In this document: positions 1-8,547 of the stretch, one piece after another
Numbering within the stretch: the first letter of the stretch is position 1
Layout: each line of letters starts with the position of its first letter
From: Salvia splendens
Lineage: Eukaryota; Streptophyta; Magnoliopsida; Lamiales; Lamiaceae
Length of the DNA: 64,000 bases
Direction of reading: 5' to 3'
Assembly: GCF_004379255.2 (NCBI RefSeq)
Contig: NC_056051.1
Span: forward strand, 3,064,062-3,128,061
Program-made: the position numbers and the translations under genes
The notes under the pieces: model-generated
Told to the model about the DNA's origin: nothing
Seen by the model: the letters and a program-made list of their open reading frames with translations, nothing else
Databases searched by the model: none

Positions 1-3000
1 AATGATATAAAATCCTCAGCAGTGTTCAGCTCCTGTATAACAAAAGTTGCAGAATGAGGATATCAAACACTAAAGGCATATAAAAAAAAGATTAATATCA
101 ACTGATTTTTTGTAGAAAGTATCTCCAATAATCAGCCTGCAGATTAGTCTTTGAGGTACTAGACACCCAAGTATGGAAGGAGACGAGATAAATTTCATGG
201 TGAAAACAATGAAGTGGCTATATGGTGGCAGACAATTTGAAGAAGGTGACAGGAGAAAGATATCCAGAAAAAAATTATAAAAAAAAGACTGCAGTTTGGA
301 CTCTAAATGAAGAATTGCTTAAATCTTAGCAGGATTTAGAGTAGTCACATATTGCTAAATGATATAGTAACAGCAGGCAAGAAAGACCATGCAATTGCAA
401 AAAAAAACGAGTAGATTTTACAATAGGCAAGGCAAAGCATGCCATAGAACTGACTTCAAAGCAGATATGTAAACTTTAATCCATGCAGGCGAGTGCACAA
501 AAAAGCTAAAGTTTGTTTGATCTAAAGAGTCTGTGGTCTCATTCTCTACGCAATTTCTCAACCCAAATGGTTAAAGCCAGTTGCAAGTGCTCATATTTCT
601 TTTTCAATGTACATCACTTTTGGCATCAATAAGAGTATTCCAAAACCAAAACATTATAGCGAAAAAAAAGACCCAAAAACGACTATAAAATGAAACATAT
701 AAAGGGATTAAGCAACGTACTCTGTATTCTATAAGACAATCACAGAAAAAGGACGAGCCTCCCGAGGGTACAGATTTCATTGGGTCCAGACTTCGGTATA
801 CATCTATGTCAATTTCCTCAACTCTTTGTGAAAACGTCTTGAACTGCATCAAGCAGTAACATCATTAATCAATTCGCATACAATTATACACAAGCAATAA
901 TAAAAAAATCTCCTGACTTGAAAATTCTAGTATAGTATTCATTATGCAACAATGAATCACAAATGTAATCACAGAAAAACACAATAACCTTTTTCTAGCA
1001 AGTCGTATCACTCAAATAAGGGAAATTCGGGTTTATGGGGGAGTTTACACTAAATATTACGTAAATGTACCCATTTTGTTATCTATTCCACAAATGGGAA
1101 AAACGCCAACCACATTGGCGTTTTTATTAGTAAATACGCCAACGTCATTGGCGTGTTTTAAGGTAAATACGCCAACGATGATGGCGTTTTATACTTGTGC
1201 CGTATTTTGGGTGTATGCTCTCGGATTGTAATTACGATTAAACACGCCAACTTGGTTGGCGTGTATAAATAAAAAAACGCATTTGTAAATGGCGTGTTTT
1301 CTTTGTTGAAACGCCGAACATATTGACGTTTTGTAAAAGACGCCAACCGGAGTGGCGTATTTACTTAATCATGAAAAACGCCAACCTGAGTGGCGTGTTT
1401 AATCAGACTGATATATCAGGCGTTCCTCCCCCAAATCGCGAAAACCTCACAACACACAGCCTTCGCGATTTCTCCAGCTGCGCGCCTTCTCTCCGTGATT
1501 TCGGCCTACATTCATCAATCGGTGCTATTCTCCCCCAAATTCATCTATTTTATTCGGTTAGTATGCTTACCTTTTACATAATTATAGTAATTGGTGGATA
1601 GCTAGGGTTTGTAATGGGTTGTGAATTGAGTAGAAATATTATGCATTTTGGATTGGTTGAATGATATTATTGTTGATTATTATGTTGGATTGTGTTGGGT
1701 TTAAGTTAATTTGTGTATAAATTTGATTATAAGCCTAAACCCTAGGGTTTTTATAGCTAAAAAATTGGGCAAATTGTTTTGATTTATGTGGGTTTTGGTT
1801 GATTAGTTTAGATTGTTAAATTTGTTTATATTGTTAGGTTTGTCAAATTGAAATTGGACAAATTGAAAATGTTAGGTTAGGCAAAATTGAAATTGGTAGG
1901 TTGGGCGAATTGTTAATTGAAATTGTTAATTTTGTGTAGGTGAATTGGTTTATGATTTTGAATGTGCAATGTTGTGTAACTTGCTTATTTGATGTTGGTG
2001 TTCAATTTTGTGATATTGGATTAAATTGTATCTAATTATTGAAATGGTTTATGGTTGGTTATTGTTGAATTTGGTTTATGAAATTGGATTAAATGTTATG
2101 GTTGGTTATTGTTGAATTTGAATTATGTAGGTAAATTATGGCATCATCTTCAACCTCTCGTCGTCGGCTTGCATGTGGTCCTGCGGATCCATCTGTATTA
2201 TATTTTCAGAGACAACACGTCTCTAACAACATATGGGCAGGAGTTCCATCCGAAGATGTACGCTGCCGACGATTTGAAGGAAAAATTTGGGATGTTCCCA
2301 TCCAGCAACATGTCTTGGCAATAGTGGACCAGATGGGGTTTGGGGGTATGTTAAGGTGTGGTAAACCAAAAGAAATTGACCACCATCTTATCACAGCTCT
2401 GATTGAACGTTGGAGGCCAGAGACTCACACGTTTCACTTTCCAGTCGGTGAAGCGACTGTGACACTGGAAGACGTGGAGGTCTTATGGGGCCTGAAAGTT
2501 GATGGAGAGGCTCTGACAACTTACATCCCCCCGACGGACGCGGGATATTGGACAGACAGGTGTATGGATTTTCTAGGATTCATACCGGAAGCATCCGAGT
2601 TGAAGGAAATGGCTTTTAAGCAGACGAGCTTATCGCGCCAATTGAGGATTGAGCTGTCTGATGACCACGAACACTACATATATGCTCAGCGGGCTCGTAT
2701 CTATTGTCTGCTATTACTTGGTGGTCTGATGATCCCCAACGCCACCGGAAATAAAATTCCGTTCTTCTACCTACACTTTTTCATGGATATAGAACGGTGT
2801 TCTACATATAGCTGGGGTGGGGCGACGCTTGCTTGCTTGTACCACAATTTGTGTGAAGCGGCCGTTGGTAAGAGGACGGATGTAGGGGGAGCCTTAACTC
2901 TATTACAACTTTGGGCTTGGGAGAGAATCCTAAATATTAGACCGAGGATGCTAGATCCCGTGCATACAGACTATCTACCATGTGCAAGCGCGTAAGTTGT

Positions 3001-6000
3001 TCATTAATTGCGTTTTTAAACTTAATGTTCATCAATTTTCGTGTTCTTCGCTCATAATTTAAATTTTTTAGATGGAATGGCCCGGCGTCATATGTAAAAG
3101 CACCCGGACATTGTGTTGAAAATTTCCGAGATCAGTTCTCCATGATGCATCCTAATCAGGTACTTCATATATTTATAAAATGTTTTTGGTTTTTTTGTTT
3201 TTTGTTTTTATGGAAATTATTTTGAAAAATTTGTATCACATGTAGTTTATTTGGAGGCCTTATCTCCACCGGGAGTTGCCGGAAAGTTGTGATGCCGGTC
3301 GTCCTATATGGATGTCGATCACAACGCTTATTTGTTGGAATCTGGCTGAGCCACACCTGCCACACCGAGTGTTGCGCCAATTCGGGATTGTCCAACCGTA
3401 TATCCCGGATCTCCCCCGGTTCCACGGTTCTGATTTTTTGAAACAGGATCGTCGTGGAAAAGCTGGTCGGAATTGGGTTCAATGGCACGCCAATTATATA
3501 CAGGAGTGGGACAACAGACACTTTACGATATGGACTGATCTGGAGGACAGTACTGAGCCTGTTGCAACGGAAGAATATATGAATTGGTTTCGCCAGATCA
3601 CTGTGGTGTATTTAACCAAACCCGGCGTGCATGCTGAACAGGGATTCCACGAAACGGCATCTTCTCATAACTTTACGGTACATTATTTATACTTAACTAA
3701 ACCCTGATTACTTATTTAAATTCATATTATGATATGTACTTAACTTTAAAAAATTGTAGGTGGAGACGCTTCACAATATACGCCACTTTCTAAGTGGCCG
3801 AGCTGCGACAGGACATTTCTGTCCGGATATGGAAACCATTTCGAGGATGGTTGAAGAAGGACTGCAGATATCCGGGGAGCCTCAGCTGATGGACTATCCT
3901 CCTTCGCAGCGCTCTGCAATGGACGTGGACGTACCCATAAGGCAAAAGGCAAAACGACGAACCAAGCAGAAAACCACCCGCGGAGAGTCGTCATCTCAGT
4001 TCGTACACAACTCCGATGACGATTTTGAGGAACCACCTCCGCCGAGCTCTGCAGTTCGAGGCCGTCATTCTATTAGCCATACCGGTGGTACCGGAGAAGA
4101 TATTGGCCTCAGTGATGTCCCCGTTTCTCCACCGCGGTCGTCTGTGCAGGAGGATCTTGAGAACGCTGTTGTTCAAGATACTCCTCCCTCAAGGATCCCT
4201 AAATCTACATCCACTATTGGGAAGGGGATACGGCGTCTGTTTATGCGGAAACGTCGTGACGATTGAACTAATTTGAACTCTTGATATTACTGTAATTTGA
4301 TATTGATGTTTTTTCATTTGATTTGAACTCATTGATTTTAAGTCTTTATGATTAAGTCTTTAAGTTAGTTTATATTTTGCCCGTTTTTTCTACAACGAAT
4401 GCGGACATTCTGAACAAACACGCCATTCCCGTTGGCGTTTTTAATTAAGACGTCATTCCCGTTGGCGTGTTATTTAAAAACGCCAACGCCATTGGCGTTT
4501 TTAAGTTAGTTTTTTCTTTGCTCCTTTTTTCTACGCCGAAAGCGGACATTCTGAACAAACACGCCAGTCCCGTTGGCGTGTTTCAGCAATAACACGCCAT
4601 TCACGTTGGCGTTTTAAAGTGAAAAGACGCCAATTAAGTAGGCGTCTCTTTAATTGGGAGTTGTCTTGCGCCTCTCAACACATTGTTGTAAGATTCCACC
4701 ATATTAGTGGAAACCTCACCCCATCTTTTGTGTTTGTCATACGCCAGATTCCATTTTTCTAACTCCACGGCATCAAGGTACTGCAAAGCCTCGTTGTTGA
4801 CGTTTCGAAGTAAACGACGTCTGATCTTAAACTTGCGCTTCTTGGTAGCAATACCAATTTTCCAAACAAGTCTTTTGACCATGATACCTTTGTGATTCTG
4901 CAAACATTCTTTCTAACATGTACCAAGCAAAATCTGTGATGACCCACATTGGGTTCTTCTTTCCATATGGGAGAATTCATTGCATCTATGATTCCCACAT
5001 GCCTATCAGATATGACACATATTTCATGCTTTGCTACATGAAGTCTAATGCGTTCCATAAACCAATTCCAACTTTCTTTGGTTTCCTCATCAACAATGGC
5101 ATATGCAACAGGCAAACATTTCTTATTAGCATCAAATCCAACGGCAATAAGAATTTTACCTCGACATCGTCCACGTAGATGAGTTCCATCAACCGTTAAA
5201 ACTGGTTTGCATAGTTGAAAAGCCTCCACAGCTGGTCCAAAAGCCCAGAATACGTACTTGAATACCTTGTTCATACCATTGCTTAATATGTCATCGTGCA
5301 TCCATTCCACAATTGTGCCAGGATTTTGTCTTTGCACTTCATTCAAATAAGCTGGTAAAACTTTGAACGACCACTCCCATCCACCGTATACAAGCTCAAT
5401 CGCTATCCTCCGAGCATACCATGCTTTCTTGTAACTAACTTTGACATGAAATCTATTTTCAATATCCGCCACAATTGCTTTTACCTTGTAGCAAGGATCG
5501 TTTTCTATCTGATGGCGAACACTCAACGCTATCATACCCGACGAAAGATTAGCGTGGCCATTATAGTTACGATCCCCCATGCAAGTATGAGCAGTGCTGA
5601 ACACTCTAATTTGCCAGTGTTCATCATGCTTCCTCAGTGTTGCTCGGCACTCCCACAAACATTTAGGTAAGGACGTATCTTTCGGATTTCCCTGTGGCCA
5701 CTTACAAACTGCATGCCATCTCTTTCCTTTACTTTCAACAACTGTATATTGTCGGATTTTTTCCAAATGCCAATGAGTCACAGCTGCCTTCAATTCCAAC
5801 TTCGTTCTAAATTTAGTATGCAAACCGACATTGGTAGGATCCTTTTCACTCCAATAATGCACACTGGGATCATCACGCTCAAAGTTTTTGGGATCAAAAC
5901 TATCATATGGACCTGGTAAGGTGCGAAAGTAGTTGATTCCAGGCTGTGGGAACTGTGGAACTACTCTTCCTCCAACTGCCCTTCCACCAACTGATGTTTC

Positions 6001-7684
6001 TCCAACTGCTGTTTCTCCAAGTGGAATGGATGGTCTTGAAGCAACAAATTGTTCATCATCCGACGGATCACCATCTGAGTCTGTACTAACCGTGTCGGAA
6101 TCTTCAGAATTATAAGGTGATTGTGGATCAAGAAAGTCGGCTTTATCAGGACCTATTATGTCCTCCACCACATCACAATTGTCACGATCCCCTAAATGCA
6201 CGCCTCCAGCTTCAAAATCTTGTGTTGCAGCTAAATATGGTTCTTCGGCTCTCGTAGACGTACCAACATCAAAATCTTGTGTTGCAGCAAAATATGGTTC
6301 TTGGGCTCTCGTTGACGTACCAGCATCATAACTTATGACATGATGACTATGATGTTGAGTAATTGCCGAATACTCAACATATAATTCAATTACACCTCCA
6401 ATAACCATACTCTCACTAAACATTAGTTGCATGCATACTTCTTCTAGTTGAACACCTATAAACGTGACTCCGGATCCAAAGCATATAGTACGTTTCCATA
6501 TTATTTGAATATTGTTTTCATATATGCTTATCCCCATCCTTTCACAAATTTTTTCCACAAGGTCATCGTACGAAATTGTTTCATCCAACATAATGAATCC
6601 TTTAGCAAAAGGAGGATCATACGAAATAACTGCTCCGGGAATTATCTTTCCACCCCAATATAAATTGACACACCACGTCATACTATCTGCAATAATGTAA
6701 AACACAAATAAATATGTATTATTTTTACATTCATCATTATGTAGAGTTAGCCAAAAAATTGACAAAATAATTCTATTAAATACACTACAATATGTATTAT
6801 CATAACAATCCATAAAATATACTATAACATATAATAGCATAACAATTGGTCAAAATATTTCCATTAAAATATATACTATCATAATAATCCATCAAAATAT
6901 TAGTGTACCCATAATAATTGGTCAAACTATTATATTAATTACACTACAATATATATTATCACAACAATCAATCAAATATTGGGGGAGATCTGATAAGGAT
7001 ATGGTTGAAATTTGATAGACTAACCGATTAGAAGGACTAATGGTTGAAAGAATTAGCCAAATTCAAAATATCCACGCTTAAATCCACCACCGGGTCGACC
7101 CGAGCGAAAGGTTTTTATGCGTTTGGGAAGGGTTTTCGCGTTTTGGGGAGGGAAAGTGTTTAGGGTCGCGATGTTGGGGGAGATCTGATAAGGATATGGT
7201 TCAACAGAAACACGCCGCTCAAATTGGCGTTTTTAAGAATAACACGCCAACCTCAGTGGCGTTTTTATTAGTAAATACGCCTACTGCATTGGCGTTTTAT
7301 TAATTAAACACGCCAACTACATTGGCGTTTTAGCTTAAAACACGCCAATGAAGTTGGCGTTTTTTACCGCCGCTGTATTTGGCGAAAATACACCTCCAAT
7401 ACGACGCGAAGATAAACGCCAATGAGGTTGGCGTTTTTACTAATAGAAACGCCAATGTGGTTGGCGTTTTTCCCATTTTTGGAATAGATAACAAAATGGG
7501 TACATTTACGTAATCTTTAGTGTAAAGTGCCCCATAAACCCGATTTTCCCCTCAAATAATCCAAAAACAGTAATAAAACACACAAAAAAACTGAATTGTG
7601 TTGGTGTAAGCTTACGACGAAGCGGCGGCGGCCGGTGGATTTATTGAGAGACTTTACTGCCCGAGCGTCGGAAGAAGTCGCCAT
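1..7684 (-). CDS. UTP20: UTP20 / small-subunit processome component 20, 5' end only (exons 1-3)
   Basis: Minus strand, three exons: exon 1 at 7684-7616 (ATG 7684-7682, 23 codons starting MATSSDARAVKSLNKS), exon 2 at 843-721 (41 codons, FKTFSQRVEEIDIDVYRSLD and onward), and exon 3 from 32 running out of the window (ELNTAEDFIS). Every border is canonical: GTAAG after 7616, CAG before 843, GTACG after 721, CAG before 32. All junctions are phase 0. The conserved plant UTP20/DRIM N-terminus (KSLNKS.GRRRFVFKTFSQRVEEI...ELNTAEDFISF) can be read across the three exons. UTP20 is a very large HEAT-repeat protein of the nucleolar U3 snoRNP that works in 18S rRNA maturation; about 74 residues are visible here. 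Intron 1 (7615-844) is about 6.8 kb because it contains the MULE at 1020-7550; without it the intron would be about 240 bp. The splice sites are undamaged, so the gene may still work. Identity is from remembered family sequence. Confidence 0.85.
1020..1153 (+). repeat. MULE left terminal inverted repeat
   Basis: Matches the reverse complement of about 7418-7550 along its whole length with few mismatches. It contains the first two 19-bp palindromic modules; the outermost (1103-1121) is identical to the reverse complement of the outermost module at the other end (7449-7467). Confidence 0.9.
1103..1396. repeat. Left block of eight 19-bp palindromic modules
   Basis: Modules start at 1103, 1136, 1169, 1244, 1277, 1311, 1340 and 1378. 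Each is exactly 19 bp and fits ACGCCAAnnnnnTTGGCGT with a variable centre; the outer five bases on each side are nearly invariant. Start-to-start spacing is mostly 33 bp (range 29-38, one gap of 75). A-rich sequence usually precedes and T-rich follows. They may bind the transposase or the PMD protein; this is inference. Confidence 0.85.
1397..2137. other. Upstream region of the PMD gene inside the MULE
   Basis: No gene. It contains a CT/GC-rich patch near 1425-1550 (possible promoter or first untranslated exon), followed by T/G-rich, intron-like sequence with loose repeats of an aaattgaaattgg-like phrase (1840-1935). It ends in a tttatgtag-like acceptor just before the ATG at 2138, so a 5' UTR intron is plausible. 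Confidence 0.35.
2138..4266 (+). CDS. Plant mobile domain (PMD, MAIN/MAIL1-like) protein, transposon-borne
   Basis: Four exons with good GT/AG borders: 2138-2991, 3072-3159, 3246-3677 and 3760-4266 (TGA 4264-4266), joining in frame to about 626 residues with no internal stop. The first about 450 residues are a PMD (often labelled aminotransferase-like or phosphatase-7 long-form-like): an opening block near QMGFGGMLRCG, then IDHHLITALIERWRPETHTF, LEDVEVLWGLKVDG, ARIYCLLLLGGLM, WGGATLACLYHNLC, FIWRPYL and RPIWMSITTLICW. The last about 130 residues are charged and low in complexity, with a basic KAKRRTKQK stretch (possible nuclear signal) and a basic tail RRLFMRKRRDD. Cellular PMD proteins act in the nucleus in gene expression and transposon silencing; a PMD class is known to ride in MULE and Gypsy elements. 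Its role in the element is unknown. No catalytic motif is visible. Confidence 0.85.
4267..4419. other. 3' flank of the PMD gene
   Basis: AT-rich sequence after the PMD stop, with AATAAA-like and T-rich stretches expected of a plant 3' UTR, leading into the central module block. The phrase gcggacattctgaacaaac occurs just before the module at 4420 and again just before the module at 4561, so about 140 bp was duplicated in tandem. Confidence 0.4.
4420..4645. repeat. Central block of six 19-bp palindromic modules
   Basis: Modules start at 4420, 4450, 4480, 4561, 4594 and 4627, each 19 bp with ACGCC...GGCGT arms. Several have an asymmetric left half (ACGCCATTCCCGTTGGCGT). The last overlaps the 3' end of the truncated transposase frame, so the block appears to have replaced the missing transposase C-terminus. 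Confidence 0.85.
4634..6681 (-). pseudogene. MURA-type MULE transposase, frameshifted and lacking the SWIM end
   Basis: Probable ATG at 6681, nine bases after a splice-like acceptor (ttgcag); the frame stays open further upstream. Order: a MuDR N-terminal domain (about the first 120 residues), a tandem 22-residue duplication (GTSTRAQEPYFAATQDF / GTSTRAEEPYLAATQDF), an acidic Ser/Asp-rich linker, the Mutator DNA-binding zinc-knuckle region (WHAVCKW...LWECRATL...HTCMGDRN), then the MULE catalytic domain with LTVDGTHLRGR (first Asp) and CVISDRHVGII (second Asp). After CLVHVRKNVCR the frame shifts by one base near 4899; the continuation (HKGIMVKRLVWKIG... to NMVESYNNVLRGAR, with the likely catalytic Glu) is readable in another frame to a stop at 4634. 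The usual C-terminal SWIM zinc finger is absent: the frame runs into the palindromic modules. Inactive as it stands. Confidence 0.85.
6682..7211. other. Upstream region of the MULE transposase
   Basis: AT-rich, with loose tandem phrases such as aataattggtcaaa (6840-6970). A 28-bp stretch (gggggagatctgataaggat and onward) occurs at about 6979 and again at about 7173. Between them lies a GC-richer segment (7080-7165) that may be promoter or 5' UTR for the transposase. No coding sequence seen. Confidence 0.35.
7212..7467. repeat. Right block of seven 19-bp palindromic modules
   Basis: Modules start at 7212, 7244, 7277, 7310, 7342, 7416 and 7449, spaced 32-33 bp apart except one 74-bp gap that mirrors the 75-bp gap of the left block. 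A decayed extra copy may sit at about 7367-7385. Same consensus as the other two blocks. Confidence 0.85.
7418..7550 (-). repeat. MULE right terminal inverted repeat
   Basis: Inverted partner of 1020-1153. Weaker similarity continues further inward on both sides, including a 74-75 bp module-free gap after the second or third module. Confidence 0.9.
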
Positions 7685-7830
7685 GATTGAATTATTCTGA
7701 AGTGAAGTGGCGGCCGGAATGCGTGAAATTGAACGCCGCTCACTGAGCTCCGTCGAAGCCCCAAGTCTGGGTTTTAGCTAGGTTTGGAGGAAAGAGGGTT
7801 TTAGTTTTCGCCCTAAACTTATTTATTTAT
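7685..7830 (-). promoter_or_regulatory. UTP20 5' UTR and proximal promoter
   Basis: This GC-richer stretch lies directly upstream of the UTP20 ATG (minus strand) and contrasts with the AT-rich flank beyond 7830. It probably holds the 5' UTR and core promoter. I see no clear TATA box, which is common for housekeeping genes. The limits are inferred from composition. Confidence 0.4.
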
Positions 7831-8307
7831 TATTTCCAATTTTACTTTTGCTGACCCCTCATGTATAATAAAACAAAATTCTGAATTTTAATCCAACTAA
7901 AAACATTTTTTTATGTAATCACTGATTTTGGTTATCCTTCAAATATTAGGAAAGACACTATTTAATTGATTCATGGGCCATGGGCCATGGTGACGTTTAA
8001 AACAATAGACATATTTATGTTCATCCGGGTTGTTCGCAAGATTAAATCTCATGATTAAATATGTATCATGTTTGGTTCATAAGATTGAATCCTTTAACTT
8101 AATCCTAGATGGATAGTCTCATGATAATTAATCATAGCCTCCCCCTCCAACTAAAATAATCTCACAACTTAATCCTAGATGGATAGTCTCATGATATTAG
8201 TCATGGCAACCGAACGCTACCCTAATAGATTAGGATAAGATGACATACTTGTGAAAATAGTTTATACATGGCTGATTTTTGTGAAATTTCAATAATATTC
8301 GTCGTAG
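7831..8307. other. Intergenic, with a duplicated 30-mer
   Basis: No gene. A 30-bp phrase beginning aacttaatcctagatggata occurs at 8096-8125 and again at 8166-8195. With the flanking tgtttggttcat and atggcaaccgaacgc phrases it looks like a small degenerate MITE, but I could not define its ends. Confidence 0.4.
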
Positions 8308-8309
8308 TA

Positions 8310-8518
8310 CTCTCTCCGACCCTTAAAGTTTGTCCCATTTTTTCATTTTTGTCTGTCCTACAAAATTAATCTCATTTCACTTTTTACTTTTTTGGTAGTT
8401 GACCTCATATACCACTAATTCATTCATACTCACATTTTATTATAAAAGTAAAGTAATAGAGTACATATAAAAGTAGGACCCACATTCCACTAGACAATAT
8501 TTGGGGGGACGGAGGGAG
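8310..8518. mobile_element. Stowaway-type MITE
   Basis: Ends CTCTCTCCGACCC and GGGACGGAGGGAG are imperfect inverted repeats of the Stowaway type, flanked by TA on both sides (8308-8309, 8519-8520). About 209 bp, non-coding, expected to be a non-autonomous Tc1/mariner derivative. Confidence 0.8.
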
Positions 8519-8547
8519 TACTATTATTTTAACTTCTATAAATGTAA

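Larger units (their letters stand above)
1020..7550. mobile_element. Mutator-like element (MULE) with PMD gene and transposase, inserted in UTP20 intron 1
   Basis: The 6531-bp element is flanked by the perfect 9-bp direct repeat ctcaaataa (1011-1019 and 7551-7559), the target duplication size typical of Mutator. Both ends begin GGGAAA(T/A)TCGGGTTTATGGGG reading inward; the terminal inverted repeats run about 130 bp with roughly eight mismatches by eye. Order inside: terminal repeat with palindromic modules, plant-mobile-domain gene (+), central module block, MURA-like transposase (-), terminal repeat with modules. The transposase is convergent with the PMD gene, and the central module block lies between their 3' ends. 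The transposase is frameshifted and lacks its C-terminus, so this copy is probably not autonomous. Well-matched ends and an intact target duplication suggest a fairly recent insertion. Confidence 0.92.

Noticed and set aside
1103..7467. CRISPR-like array (regular short repeats at about 33-bp spacing)
   Set aside because: Arms only are conserved, the repeat is 19 bp with a variable centre, spacers are short and AT-rich, and the context is a plant MULE with introns. Not CRISPR.
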